Of a DNA stretch of 64,000 nucleotides, positions 11,746 through 24,480 are shown in pieces (positions within the stretch are counted from its first letter, which is position 1; each line of letters opens with the position of its first letter). Both the position numbers and the translations under genes were made by a program. The notes under the pieces are model-generated. The model made no database searches. It saw nothing but the letters and a program-made list of their open reading frames with translations, and had not been told where the DNA came from. Source of the stretch: Pempheris klunzingeri (lineage: Eukaryota; Chordata; Actinopteri; Acropomatiformes; Pempheridae); NCBI RefSeq assembly GCF_042242105.1, contig NC_092030.1:8377501-8441500 (forward strand), read 5' to 3'.

Positions 11746-14700
11746 TCAGGGTCTGCAGCGCTGGATGAATCGCGGGTACAGACACACATCTCTGATGTGA
11801 TGTCTGTTCAGCAGCCAGGTGAGGAAACGCTCCAGACCCAGGCCGTAACCACCGTGAGGACAGGTTCCAAACTTCCTCTGAAACAGACACAGACACACAC
11901 AGCAGCCCGTTAATACACACCTTTACTTAAACACAGTGAGACCAAGTGCTCGCTGCTCTGCCAAAGAAGTTCTGGACACATTTAGAGAAGAGATTGAGAT
12001 TTTCATCTCAGCACAACCTTGATTCTATTTAAAAAAATAAATGATTTCAAGGACAATCAGTGATCAAAATAGTTTGAGCTGTAATACAGTTGAATGAAAA
12101 GATATTCCTTTATACATCGACAGAGAGAAGAGAAGCACCCAGCTTAGTGTTACCTGGTCAGTGTACCAGTAGTACGGGGTCGGGTCGATTCCCTCCCTCT
12201 TGTATCCCTCCAGCAGCTCTTCAGCGTCCCAGATACGCATCGAGCCTCCAACGATCTCGCCAACATTTGGCATCAGCACGTCCACCTGCAACACACACAC
12301 ACACACACACACACACAAGACGAGACATTCAGACAGATGATGAGCTAGAAAATGACTTCAGGACCTAAAACCTGTCGTCAGGTGGACCAACACTCTACAC
12401 TAAGGCCCTCTGTGTAATAACTTGGCTTCAGACCAAATACCAGCAAAACAAACAGCGTTCCCAGTGTCTGATGTTCATATACAGTGTTAGCACACTAAGT
12501 GCTAACACTGTCTTTTTTCAAAAGCAGTCAGTTTTCATACCGACTCAGTGAGGCGTCTGTCCTCGGGACAGCGCTGCATGTAGAAGGATTTGATCTCAGC
12601 AGGGAAACGGCAGAGCAGGATGGTCTCGTTGATGGTGTCGGTCATCAGCCTCTCTGGAGCCTCTGGGATGTCCTGCAAGTGAGAACGGAGACAAAACAGA
12701 GAAGAAAATATCAAACCCATGACACAAGAGAGGATTTCACTAATAAAAAGTCAAGACATAAAACAAAGTTTATCAAGTAAGTTTCAATAACAATTTCCAC
12801 ACTGAGGACAAATCAGTTACAGAGCCGTCCAAAAACTACTAAGTTTAAAAAGCAAACGACGACAGTTGAGATGAATGTGGTGTCGAATATCTTGAGCTAT
12901 GTGAACCCTGATCAAAGCAGGATGGCGACATGTTTCTGACATGCTGGAGCTCCTGTTGGCCGTATAGACACCCACGCCCAACTGGTGAGTCGGAAAACTG
13001 CATGTGAGCTGAGGCCTTCATTAGTGACTGGACCTGCTGACCTGCAGCTGAACACACATTGAACAAATACCACGAGCTCCTCAGCTACCTGCTACACAAC
13101 TACAGGATTTCACAGTGACCACATCCTTTCATTTCACAAGGAAACTTCAGTTTCCATGTCATGAGAAACTATTCAGCCTGTGAGAACAGTTGGCTTGTGT
13201 CTTCAACGGCTCTGGTGGAGCTTTTTCAGGTCTGGGAAACCAACCCTAGTGATGCCATAGGGATGTCATAAGAGTTAGTCATTTTTATCAAACAGCCTGG
13301 GTTACAAACTGGAGAGCAGTTTGGTGTTAGGATGAGAGGAGGCAGAAGATAAACGGAAACGCTGACTGTTTACGATGCCTTTAAGAAGTATTCACCCCCC
13401 CCCCCTTGGATGTTTCACCCTTTTGTTGCCTTTATACATGAAATGAAAGCAGCATCCCCAGAGCACGATGCTGCCACCACCATGCTTCACGGTGGAGATG
13501 GTGCATTTGTGGTGATGTGCTGATGCCCAAAAAGCTACATTTTTGTCTCATCAGACCAAAGAACCTTCTTCCAATTGACCTTGGAGTCTCCCACATGCTT
13601 TTGGGCGAATTCCAGGCCAGATTTCATATGGGCTTTTTTCAACAGTGGCTTTCTCTTTGCCACTCTCCCACACAGCTTCGACTGGTGAAGAACCTGGGCA
13701 ACACTTGCTGTATGTACAGTCTCTCCCATCTGAGCCACTGAAGCTTTTAAGTCCTTCAGAGTGGTCATAGGGGTCTTGGTGGCCATGATTTCATGTATAA
13801 AAACAACAAAAGGGGAAAACATCCAAGGGGGATGAATACTTTTTATAGGCATTATTTCTCCTTCTGAACCTGCATCCACCAGACTTTACTGGTAAAATGT
13901 ACTTGATGATAAAACTGTTATGCCATGATGAGAGCTCCGCTGACAGGAACTCATTAGAAACGTGTGTGTCACATATCCTGGTGGGCGTGTGTGTTGTGTC
14001 GAGTCATCACCTCTCCAAACTCATAGAAGGTGCCGTCGTCCTTCTTGATGTTGTGTTCTCTAAGCCACTCGATGGCATCGGGGTAGTTCATCCTCTTGAA
14101 CGGCCTCTTGGGGGGTTTGAAGGTCTGGGGGGAAAAATAAAACAAATATCAATATGCTGAAAGATCATGTGATGAAAAGCTCCGGGACGTTGAACTTCCA
14201 ACCTGAAGTTCAACGTTCAGACACTATTATCTCAGCGTTAGTGTCATCGGTCATCAAAATGTCTCATTCATCGTCAGGTTGTTTTCGTGCTAGTTAACTG
14301 TTAGTAAGCATAAAAACTGCGTGGACTCCCTGTTTTAGCTTGAACGTGCTGTTAAAAAAAGGAGACATACGGGGTTGATCTCGTAGAGCAGCTGTGCAGC
14401 AGGGGATTTGAGCACTCGGTCCACCACGTCACACACCAGATCCTCCAGTCTGTTCAGCAGATCATCGAAGGTCATGAAGGGACACTCTGCCTCGATGTGA
14501 GTGTACCTGAGCACAGAAAAGAAATCAATCACCCCACACAAACAAACAGTGCAGGAGGCTTACAGACTCAGTTCCAGGTGAAAAATGATGTCATGAGTTG
14601 CCCATGTGTCGACCCGTATACTCACTCAGACAGGTGTCTGCGGGTGCGGGACTGCTCAGCCCGGTATGACTGGGCGATGCAGAAGGTGTCACCCAGTGCA

Positions 14701-17700
14701 GGTATGCAGGTCTCCAGGTAGAGCTGGGAGGACTGCGTCAGGTAGGCCTGTTCACCAAAGTAGTTGAAGCTAAACAGCGTGGAGCCGCCCTCCACCTGAG
14801 TCTGCACCATGGTCGGAGGAGTGATCTACATTTAGAAAAACAAACGGTGTTCACAGAGACGTTATCCTGCGCTCATGGGCTTCACATCTGCAACAGGACA
14901 ACACGCATGTATCCACAGTCAGTCTGTTCAATCCATTCCACAAAACCATTTCCTTTTCCTTCACATTAAAAGCATTTCATTTGAAAAACACAAGTTAGCT
15001 TTTATTGTGAAACAGCCACAGCAGCCGAGGCAATGTACTGGTCACTGCACTGGTTACCACAGTAACCGCAGGTTTCTGCAAATAAACCAGGACTCAAATC
15101 TGCAGGACAAATAACTTTAAAGATACTCAGTAGAGATTTGCTTGGATTTGAAAGTGATTAGCAGATTTCATATATGACTCATACTTGATAAAATGCTACT
15201 AAAGCCAAATCCTTCTGTTCACTCACTCAAAGACACTAGATATCAGCTCAGGACTACAAAGCTAAGCTACACGTGAGCATTTGCATATTACAATGATATT
15301 GGTAGCACAATTTCAAAATACAATAATACGGCGAACATGTTTTAGGACAGAGGATTTTCAGCTACTTAGAAGTCAAAGCAGACGCCTGAGGATCAGAGGG
15401 ACTTCTCTGTGATTATTTAAGTGAAGGTCAACGGTTCGAACAGCTGAACTACACTACAGATGATAATTTGCCATCTGTGACGTTAGTCATGTCAACCTGT
15501 GACAAAAACAGTGAGTGCATTCTCTCTTTCTTTGAAAGGAAAAGCTTGAATATTACTTGACAGCACATAGGGATGACTTTGACTTCTCTGTCAAAGTGTG
15601 TTTCACCTCATAGTATCCACGGTCAAAGAAGTGGTCCCTGAAGCACTGAGTGACGGTGGATCGGACTCGGAGGATCTTGGACACGTTCTCTCCTCTGATC
15701 AGCATGTGTCGATTGTTCAGCTGGACGTCAACGTCAGACTCCTCGTTCAGCAGGTTGTCAGCCCCACCAGCTGGAGCTAAACCAATCAGCTCCCAGAAGT
15801 CACAGTGCAGCTCGTGGCCTCCGGGTGCCTGGGAGAGGAAAGCAAGGACTCAGTGAAGGTGTTCCTCAGGTTTGTGTCCTGCATCCATCCTGCATTATTA
15901 CAGTATGCCATCATGCAACACTGGAAGATGAGGTTGAGTGCAGTAGCTGTTTTTCTCCCTAAAATAAACTGCTCGACTGTTGTGCTGCAGGTGCGTTTAC
16001 CTGTTTCCCCTCAGGAACTTCAGTGAGAGTCCCGTACAGAGCTACAGTGCTCTCTGTGGACAACACCAAGCCATTGTAGCACTGGCACTGAAAACAAGGC
16101 AGAGACAGTTAGCGTCGGGGGAAGAATACAGTGCGAGCAGAAAAAGAGCAAAAAGGGAAAGTTGTACCAGTTCATCAGACAGGACACACTGGAGGAAACC
16201 AGTTCCATCTCTCAGCACGATGAACATCAGGTTCTTCCCTGTAGGGGACAAGAAAGATAAAAACACAGTGAACAAAACCTCTTTCTGCCAATAAACCTAG
16301 AATTAGGAGGCATTTTGAATGGGAGTGTTGCCTTTTATGCTCTCAAGCAAGAAACAGAAACAAATATGACAAAACCTCCTTCAAACTCAGTATTAGAATA
16401 AAAACACGTGGACACCCGTCTCTCACCCTGTCTCCTCAGGCGATGAACCCATCCAAACACTTTGACTCTCTGACCTCTCTCGGCCTCCAGGAGACGGATT
16501 TTAACCTACAAAACAGACACTCATCTTTAGGTCATTAGCACAATAACGCCCAACTGTGTTTAGGCCATTATCAACAGCTGTCAAGTACTGAAAGTTGGCC
16601 ATTTTAGATGGCTTGTGTTTCAAATACATGCAATATCAAAGACACAAGTCCACTTGTGCTTTAAAAGTGGCCTCCTTAGCTTCTTACAAGTACATTAGGA
16701 CTGATTTAATAGTAAAAACAACATGAAATGTGACCAACAGCTTTAGGCTCAGGCAGGCTGGTGTCCTTCTCAATCACGATCTTCTTGGCTTCTTCCAGGT
16801 TCTTCTCTCTCCTCTCAATGTCCTCTGCCTGCACAACAAACATGGAGCAACATTTAGAAGATATCACATTTGCTTCTGGAAGATACAGTGGGCACACTGC
16901 AGAACAGCACAGAGAAGGGAAAAGACAAACAAGACATAAATTGCTCAGAAACCAAACTCTGTTTTATGTCGCTCTACCAGCAGCGAATGTCAATAGAAGA
17001 GTAGAACACACACCTCCTTCTTGTCTTTGGCATCACACTTCACCTGTTCACGGTTAAAGGCCTTTTTTGCGTTCTTCATCTGCGTCTTAGAAATCACTTC
17101 CCATCGCTGAGGAACAGAGGGGAGAAACACATACATGTGTGCACACCCAGTGGAGGCCTTGTCTCACTGATCTACTGTGTATATATACATTGTGACCTGA
17201 TTCTGCAAACTTTACTGCAGCTGCTGAGTAACTAAAGGCTTCCAGTGAAAGAGGATAAACTGATGAATGAAAGCAGATGCATCAGCATCTAAAAAAGGAA
17301 AGACCATTTCTTTCTATTTAAAATCAGATCAAATGATGTGTATAGTTATAGTATATATAGTAATAGTAGTTTATATTTTTGCTCTTCTTCTCCTGCATGC
17401 CACTTTTTTACTCTTACTTTAAACTCTTATGGCATTCAGTGTGGACGGCAAAGTAAGATTTTCATTGTACAGGGAAACCTGTTTCTGTACTGTACACATG
17501 ACAATAAACGCTTTGAATTTGAATTCGTGTATGTAGCAGGCTGGTGTGATAAAGGTCAAATGAAAATTGAGACATGAGAAATAGACTTTTTTAAACCAAC
17601 CTCTCCGTCCTTCTGGGAGTCCACGTAGATGGTTGGAAAAGGCTCCTTCCCAGCGAACACCAGAGCCTGTGAGGATGTGTTCATAAACATGAGGAGATGC

Positions 17701-19852
17701 CGACAGACAGATCAGTGCAACTGGATCAACCAGTGGAGCAAACATCAACATTATTTTGTACCGTTGGCAATAAATCCTGTAGAGTGAGACCTTTTCAACA
17801 ACACATGCCTGGATAGGATTAAAAACAACAGAGGTACTTTGAGTTATATCGTCGATTACCCTGAGAGGACTTTTGAAGGGTTTCTGCTCCGTGCCGTCCC
17901 CATCCTGGTCGCTGCCACATTTGTCAGACACATACAGCTCACCTGTGAAGACAGAGGCAGTGAGACACAGCAGTCACATAAAGTACCTGTAGGAACAGGC
18001 GTGTTATGTAGCACTCACTCCTCTTGGAGTAAAAGATGCTACATTTAGAGTTTCCAACTCCATTCATTCCATTTATTATTATCATTATTATTGACATCTT
18101 CAATAGGAAGCTTTAGTGAAGCTCCACAGACAGGTGAGGTCTGTGGCAACACTGTAAGGACACAAAGGCCATTTATCTGACATTTTAAAGACAGCTGTGG
18201 TCCCAGTTATCACATGAAAATATTTTTGATGGGGGTGCAGAGGATATTTACAGCCTGATGAAAGAAGGCAAGTCAATTTTATTTCTATAGCCCAAAATTA
18301 CAAAATCAAACTTGTCCTCAGGGGACATTTCAATCTGTACAATGTCCGTTTTGTTTGACAGACACACACACAAATACCCACCACCACCATTCTATTCAAA
18401 ACTGAAAGTGAAAGCACAGAAGCTGCAGCATTATGCTGTCTCTTCATTGCCATTTTGTCCCTTACTGGGGAAAGAAAAAAAAAAAAAAAAAATCAAAGTT
18501 TGTCTAAGATGAAGTGCTAGCAGTGACACCTGTCAATCAAGGCTAATACAATCACGAATATGCACCACACGGCCAAAGGTATACGGATATAATGAACAGT
18601 CCCCCAACATGTGATGCTCTAACATGCCTTTCCAACACATTGGGTATTCATTTGCTACTATGATGGGCTGTGGAGGCACCATGCGAAGACAGTTGGTACT
18701 GTGGTCTCTCCTACAGGTGTGTCCAGGTACTGTGGTCTCTCCTAAGTGTATCATGGCAGAGGGGACTGCTGAGAGCGAAGAAAGGCTCACTGATTCTTCA
18801 CCTTTTCAATCAAAATGCGTAGCAAAGGAAACACACACACACTTGGTCAGCAGTGTCAGATGTTTAGGATGGCAGCACTAACCACCGGATCACACTTTCA
18901 GTTTCTGTTTGACACACAGGCATTACTGGAAAAACCCACCCGAACCCTTCCTTTCTGCATTTGGGGACATCGGCAGACGAAAGTGAAAGTTTATTCCAGG
19001 GTTATTAAACTAAAATTCCAAAAGGTCCAGTCAGAGGAAATGTATTAAAGCAAAGGTCCAGAACATCTTAATGTCCAACCTGAGTTAGTGTGATATATGC
19101 TGATGTAGCCTAGTAGTTGTATCAACGTCTGCATGTAATCAATAACTGACTGTCAAATCAAATAGATTCAGTATGATTCAAAAACATTCTGACAATATTT
19201 ATTGTCATTTAACATTAAAGTAAACAGACACATTATTCTGTAGATAGGTGAAACGTTCTTGTCTCATTAAGTGAAAGAAGGGCTGCATTTAGAAATAAGA
19301 GGAAATAAATCAAATAGTTTTTGAATAACTGTGCGTCTTAAAATAAAATTAATAACTTGAGAGAAATAAAGTTTAGCAGCAGCTTTTCCATTTGGGGACA
19401 TGTCGGCAGACGAAAGTGAAAGTCTATTCTAACAGACCACAAATGACTGAAATACATCATAAAGCGCGACCCTGCTAATAACTACTTTACATCTTCTGGT
19501 GACTGGAGGACATCAGCATCACAAAGTGTGGTGGGGTTTATAGCTGTCATGGCTAAATATTAGCCTCCACATCCCTCCGTCTTGGCTTTCAGTTGGTATC
19601 TATCATGTTAAGTTCAGTGTCTGTGTCAACCTGCTCCATGTGACTTGCTCTCCAACCGGAGGCCTCACATTACAGAACGAGAAATCAGCCTCAGCTTGCA
19701 GGCAGCTAACAACTGCTACAATATGCAAAGACACAGACATATGTCAGCTAGCTAGCAGCCTCAGACATGTGTCAGCTAGCTAGCTAGCTCTTAGCTAGTT
19801 TCTTCTTACCCACTGAGGTTTGCTCCATGCCTTTAGTTACCTCCGTCGCCAT
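11746..19852 (-). CDS. nars1: Cytosolic asparaginyl-tRNA synthetase, copy 1
   Basis: Class II aminoacyl-tRNA synthetase that charges tRNA-Asn with asparagine in the cytosol. Fifteen coding exons in transcript order: 19810-19852, 17860-17942, 17601-17666, 17014-17106, 16739-16828, 16427-16505, 16168-16238, 16001-16087, 15607-15828, 14626-14825, 14371-14506, 14011-14124, 12541-12672, 12154-12285, 11746-11877. They sum to 1680 nt and splice into one open frame of 559 aa, close to the ~550 aa of vertebrate NARS1. Residues 1-120 form the eukaryote-specific N-terminal extension with a Lys/Glu-rich helix. About 125-220 is the OB-fold anticodon-binding domain ([15 protein letters not shown]). About 235-559 is the catalytic core, with motif 2 ([15 protein letters not shown]) near 330-345 and motif 3 ([10 protein letters not shown]) near 525-534. 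All donors are GT and all acceptors AG. The gene looks fully functional. In copy 2, residues 77, 174 and 437 differ. Confidence 0.97.
12288..12317. repeat. (CA)n microsatellite in NARS1 copy 1
   Basis: CA tract in the intron just upstream (transcript sense) of the exon at 12154-12285. On the transcript strand it is a UG tract ending close to the acceptor. One unit shorter than in copy 2. Confidence 0.9.
13371..13854 (-). mobile_element. Internally deleted Tc1-like element in NARS1 copy 1 intron
   Basis: Bounded by TA dinucleotides and inverted repeats of about 70 bp. Both ends read approximately as AATGCC...AAGTATTCA followed by a C-run and CTTGGATG, then CTTTTGTTG and TATACATGAAAT. Between them, in minus sense, lie pieces of transposase: [11 protein letters not shown] around 13535-13565, containing the second catalytic Asp block, and [11 protein letters not shown] around 13475-13507. 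The piece between these and the C-terminal part are missing, so the element is non-autonomous. NARS1 copy 2 lacks it (site near 40770), so insertion followed duplication, or it was removed from copy 2. Confidence 0.85.
17445..17525 (+). repeat. Retroposon 3' tail fragment in NARS1 copy 1
   Basis: Reads as tttcattgtacagggaaacc then acatgacaataaacgctttg and gaatttgaattc, resembling the 3' end of short retroposons common in fish. Present at the same place in copy 2 (44354-44434), so it predates the duplication. Confidence 0.45.
18269..18352 (-). repeat. SINE/LINE-like tail fragment in NARS1 copy 1 intron 1
   Basis: Contains caattttatttctatagccc followed by aaaattacaaaatcaaact, the reverse of a common fish retroposon tail. 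The equivalent place in copy 2 (46541-46612) is split from its left flank by a 1.4 kb insertion. Confidence 0.5.
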
Positions 19853-20090
19853 GTCAGTCCGCTGGGGAGGGGAAACTAAATACTGTTTTATTCAGAAATG
19901 GAAGTAGAGCCCCTGGAGCTGCTGCCTGTGAGGACTCCTGCCACAATGCCGAAATGCAACTTTACATCAGCCCTGACGCTGCTCTATCAGAGGAGGCGGG
20001 AAAGCCACGCCCATATTACCACATCTGATTGGTGACGCTCCTTGTCAGTCAAGCAGTTGGCCAATTAACCCTTAAGAGCCCGGAATCTTT
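19853..20090 (-). promoter_or_regulatory. NARS1 copy 1 promoter with ATF4/C-EBP-type CARE site
   Basis: Upstream of the NARS1 ATG on the minus strand. It contains TGATGTAAA (plus-strand 19961-19969), matching the TGATGNAAN consensus of amino-acid response elements bound by ATF4, about 110 bp before the ATG. It also has CCAAT boxes (plus-strand attgg near 20027-20031 and ccaat near 20061) and GC boxes around 19995-20011. NARS1 is a known target of the amino-acid response in mammals, so this is the expected control. Confidence 0.6.
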
Positions 20091-20194
20091 TCTCCTCTAA
20101 GTAAAGTCACGGGGGACAGAAAACAGACTGAATGGTACACTTCCTGTATCCTTCTCATTTGAGGACATCTTGATCTCTGATAATGCTGATGTTG

Positions 20195-21207
20195 CTCCTC
20201 TCTCCTACAGGTTCCTGTTTTCAATCAATACTTTAGGGTACTAATTAATAACTACATGGAAGTCAACACACCCAGGGCACACTTGTATTTCCTGGGAGGC
20301 AGTGAGTCCTTATCTCAGGTTTATTCTTTATTATTCAACCTGCTTCGTATAAGACAAAGCTGAACAGCATAGCAACTCACCCAAATAGAAAAAAGATTGA
20401 AGTGTCCAAAGCTGATCTGAAGCAGAGTATGTCTCATTCTAGCTTGAGGGAGTTAACACATCTCGAATATGAGCATTGCAGTTTATTTTTCAAAAGGGTG
20501 GAGTTCATTTTATTTCAGGCTGGACCTCCTTTTCACATGGTAGTGGACAGGAAAACAGTACACACTGAGTCAAACAGAAACTTATGCAGAAAGCCAAAGT
20601 GAAAACTAAAAGCAACCACAGCAGCCCAGCGTTGTTCCTCTCCCCATCCCCACAACACCCCTAACATGCCTCATATTAGAAAAAAAAGAAGTGGAAGTAT
20701 CTCCCTAGTCTGATGTTGTGCTATGATGCATGATATTCATTTTGTAAGTTATGGTCCCACTTAGAGTACAATACGTGATAAAGAAGGGAAGGTTTACCTA
20801 CTAATCAGATGCAGGGGTCTTCACAGAATGAATGTCACGTCTGGTTCCAAAACCAAGATGGCAATGCCCAAAAAGCCAAACTTGAGGCTTCAAAACCATC
20901 CGTGATCCACGAACCAATGGGTGGTGTTAGTTAGATTACATCAGTCTCTCAGCCCCTGATAGGAGTGGAAAGCTCCTTCCCCAAATAAATCAATAGAAGG
21001 GGCTAAACCCCTAATGTACCGTAGCATCTAACATATAGATGATTCTCTCTGTGGAGGAGAGTCATGGTTTCAGAGGCGCTGTAGGAGGACGTGGGCCTGA
21101 GATGGAGGTGCTGATGTTATTATGTCTGAATTCATAACCATTGCTGAAACGTTGTAAAGCCCAAGAATTGTCATTGTATCCAAACCCACTTTCTCTTCCT
21201 GCTCTGC
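20195..21207. repeat. Low-copy ~1 kb repeat, unit A
   Basis: From ctcctctctcctacagg to ctttctcttcctgctctgc. The same ~1 kb is found at 22852-23802 continued at 38204-38235 (unit B) and at 48592-49486 (unit C, truncated on the right). It contains no convincing gene. It preserves the empty target site of the retroelement that split unit B (near 21171-21207). Confidence 0.85.
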
Positions 21208-22851
21208 TAATATTCTTGCTACAAAACATTCCTGTCTACTTCCCAGTAATAACATCCAGTAAGACTTTCTCTACACAAAACCCGAGACCAGTAAGTAAAT
21301 CTGTCTGGGTGACACTGACCACATAAATAAATGATATCAGTACTGTAAGAACTCAGCTCTGGTCTTCACCATATGTGAACAGGCAGAAATACACAAGTCT
21401 GACACAAAGCACGAAGGTTTGGAACAAAGTCTTTAACCTGTCAACAGGCAAGTATCTGTAAGTAAGGGAAATTAAAGAATCAAATTTCAGGAAATCTGGT
21501 TCAGGCGTAACACTGCAAGCAGGCAGCAGGAAGTCTTGCTGCATAAGACAATCTGTGGAACAGTTAGTGGAAGTGGGCTGGTCTAAACACTACTGGAAAA
21601 CAAACCACCAAAATGAAACTAAAGTAATTCCAGTAATGCAATACATATTCACATACCAACTATGCATACTTGTGTAAAAGTATGCATAGTTTGTGTACAA
21701 AGCTGCACACATAGAAATACAATAGTATTCTGCAACTCTGTCTTATGGATTTGGCCACAAACTCTCATAACCATCACACCTGAAACGTTGCTGAAACACA
21801 TGACCTATTAAACTCCAGCAGGTTATAAATCAAAATTAAAATGAATGAATTAAGGTTGCTTGCCCAAATAAAAGGCACAGAGGGGGGCAGAGGAGTAAAC
21901 TATGCCTACATGTGTGTTGACTCAGTGAGGATAACATTAAATGTGAATGTTGATTTAGAGGAAAGTTAATTAAAGCAATCAAGAACGCTTGAGAGTCTTG
22001 GTGCATTGTATTTTTAATTTTCCCCTGGTGCCTGCATTTTGTGTTTTCCTTTACATAGATACCATGAATTTCCACCATGAATTGAATCAAAAAAGACACA
22101 AATTGGTGCATAAGAATTCACCTGAATGTAGGAAATGAAGGGCAGGACATGTACACAGACACACCAGCACACACAGCTCTGTTGCCCTTTTCAGTTCTGT
22201 TCATTTTATTTCATTCCAGCAGTCCAGGCCAAGAGCAGCTCATTCTGGGAAAGAGGGCTAATCATGTGTAGAAGACAATAGTGGAGCTATAGAGAGGAGA
22301 AGAGGAAGGGCGTCATTGGTGTCATTGGGGTCATTTGAGGCCAATCAAGAGGACTGGGTCATTATAATGGAGAGCTATGAAGAATATTAGAAATTAGTAC
22401 AGTAAAAAAAAAACACAATACTGTTACTGCTGAGAAGGCAAGAGAGGAATGCTGGTAGAAAACTGCAAACTGTGTACATTTGCTAGCTAATATATTAATT
22501 TTACCACTCTACATTCTGAGAGCCTCATGTTTAATTCTAACGTGGCAGCTGCACATTCTTGAGCTCTTGTGAAATGAATCTTGTCGATTGAATATCATCT
22601 GTGATAAATACCAATAGACTAATCCATGTTCTAATTGTGTAGCAGCAATACCAGCAGTGTAATGTAAAGATAAAAACTTAATCCACAGTAGTTGCTGTGC
22701 CTTCACCATTGTGTTAGTGTTTGGGTGATCTGCTGTGTCAAATTGAATTACCAGAGGAAAGCAGGAAAAACGGTTATTTCCTGCATCACCAACTGAATGC
22801 ATGTAGGTTAACATGACAGAATGCAATGAGATCACCTGGATGGAGGTTCAA
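21208..22851. other. Spacer between repeat units A and B
   Basis: AT-rich single-copy sequence. The only structure seen is a perfect 12-bp inverted repeat with an 8-nt loop at 21659-21690 (arms actatgcatact and agtatgcatagt). No coding potential seen. Confidence 0.5.
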
Positions 22852-23802
22852 CTCCTCTCTCCTACAGGTTCCTGTTTTCAATCAAGACTTTAGGGCACTA
22901 ATTAATAACTACATGGAAGTCAACACACCCAAGGCACACTCTTTTCCTGGGTATTTCCTGGGAGGCAGTGAGTCCTTATCTCAGGTTTATTCTTTATTAT
23001 TCAACCTGCTTCGTATAAGACAAAGCTGAACAGCATACAACTCACCCAAATAGAAAAAAGATTGAAGTGTCCAAAGCTGATCTGAAGCAGAGTATGTCTC
23101 ATTCTAGCTTGAGGGATTTAACACATCTCGAATATGAGCATTGCAGTTTATTTTTCAAAAGGGTGGAGTTCATTTTATTTCAGGCTGGACCTCCTTTTCA
23201 CATGGTATGCAGAAAGCCAAAGTGAAAACTGAAAGCAACCACAGCAGCCCAGCCTTGTTCCTCTCCCCATCCCCACAACACCCCTAACATGCCTCATATT
23301 AGAAAAAAAAGAAGTGGAAGTATCTCCCTGGTCTGATGTTGTGCTATGATGCATGATATTCATTTTGTAAGTTATGGTCCCACTTAGAGTACAATACATG
23401 ATAAAGAAGGGAAGGTTTACCTACTAATCAGATGCAGGGGTCTTCACAGAATGAATGTCACGTCTGGTTCCAAAACCAAGATGGCAATGCCCAAAAAGCC
23501 AAACTTGAGGCTTCAAAACCATCCGTGATCCACGAACCAATGGGTGGTGTTAGTTAGATTACATCAGTCTCTCAGCCCCTGATAGGAGTGGAAAGCTCCT
23601 TCCCCAAATAAATCAATAGAAGGGGCTAAACCCCTAATGTACCATACCATCTAACATATAGATGATTCTCTCTGTGGAGGAGAGTCATGGTTTCAGAGGC
23701 GCTGTAGGAGGACGTGGGCCTGAGACGTAGGTGCTGATGTTATTATGTCTGAATTCATAACCATTGCTGAAACGGTGTGATGCCCAAGAACTGTCATTGT
23801 AT
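22852..23802. repeat. Low-copy ~1 kb repeat, unit B left part
   Basis: Copy of the repeat at 20195-21207, interrupted by the retroelement. It resumes at 38204 and ends at 38235. It lacks about 44 bp that both A and C carry after cacatggta. Confidence 0.85.
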
Positions 23803-24259
23803 TGTAGTATCTGGTGGGTGCATCAAAGGAGTGTTATTTACGATTGTGTCAGTTTGGGATCTGTGTCTGTTTATCTAAAGGAATCAGACCTGGGAAAGCA
23901 TGACCTAGGCAGGAGTGACCTGACCTTTATCTCCTTATCTGGACACAGAGAAAAGCAGATGTTTATGTTACATTCCTTTGCATTTTAACAAAGACACCAG
24001 ATGCTGAGCTAGGTGGTCAAGAAGAGTATATAATGTGACCACAGAGTGGGCTCAGGAGGAGACGAGGACAAAGGCAGTAGATTTGGCTAGGGGTTATGCT
24101 GTCTGTTCCTACAATTGGCTGAACGTCTTCTCAGGCTTCCATGGTGCCTGTTAGACAACTGACCTTTTTGCAATAAACCTATTTTTATTCATTAAGTCGT
24201 TGTCAGCGGAAGTTTCCTTTCATCAGCTGCACATCATCATCATCAGAGAAGATACGACA
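23803..24259 (+). repeat. 5' LTR, 457 bp
   Basis: Begins TGTAGTATCTGG and ends GATACGACA. U3 has a TATA box (tatataa, 24027-24033) and the R region has a poly(A) signal AATAAA (24172-24177). Compared with the 3' LTR I see two substitutions: first base T versus C, and cctttatctcc versus cctttacctcc. Confidence 0.93.
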
Positions 24260-24263
24260 AATT

Positions 24264-24280
24264 TGGCGTCACGAACAGGA
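24264..24280 (+). other. Retroviral primer-binding site
   Basis: TGGCGTCACGAACAGGA, four bases after the 5' LTR, is in the place and form of a tRNA primer-binding site (starts TGG, pairing with the CCA end). I cannot assign the tRNA with certainty. Confidence 0.7.
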
Positions 24281-24480
24281 TTGCAGATGTGGCTCTGACT
24301 GCTGACAGAATTCGGTTGACCAACTCCTGCTCCATACGACGTCGGGTGAGTGTTTTCTCACTAAGTGGGGTACTGGTTGGTTCTTTGAGGCTGTTATGCT
24401 GCTGGTGGCTGCACTGTATACTTAACTGTGTGGACGATGATGTGTTGATGTTGAGAGTGATATTCCGTCTAAATTGGGGT

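Larger units (their letters stand above)
11211..20929. repeat. Segmental duplication, copy 1 (complete NARS1 gene)
   Basis: Nearly identical to 39049-49486 in exons and introns. The left edge lies about 50 bp beyond the NARS1 poly(A) signal, and the right edge lies inside a SINE-like repeat about 1.1 kb upstream of the NARS1 ATG. Beyond these edges the two copies are unrelated, apart from the dispersed ~1 kb repeat. Differences between copies are mostly insertions: copy 1 alone has the Tc1-like element at 13371-13854 and about 430 bp of extra intron at about 12795-13240. Confidence 0.93.

Noticed and set aside
17419..17931. Minus-strand frame of 170 codons
   Set aside because: It is NARS1 exon 2 read through its donor into intron sequence. 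Only 17860-17931 of it is real coding sequence; the same frame occurs in copy 2.
20065..20085. ttaacccttaagag near the NARS1 promoter as a piggyBac-type end
   Set aside because: It looks like a TTAA terminus, but no matching inverted end was found nearby and it is shared by both NARS1 copies.
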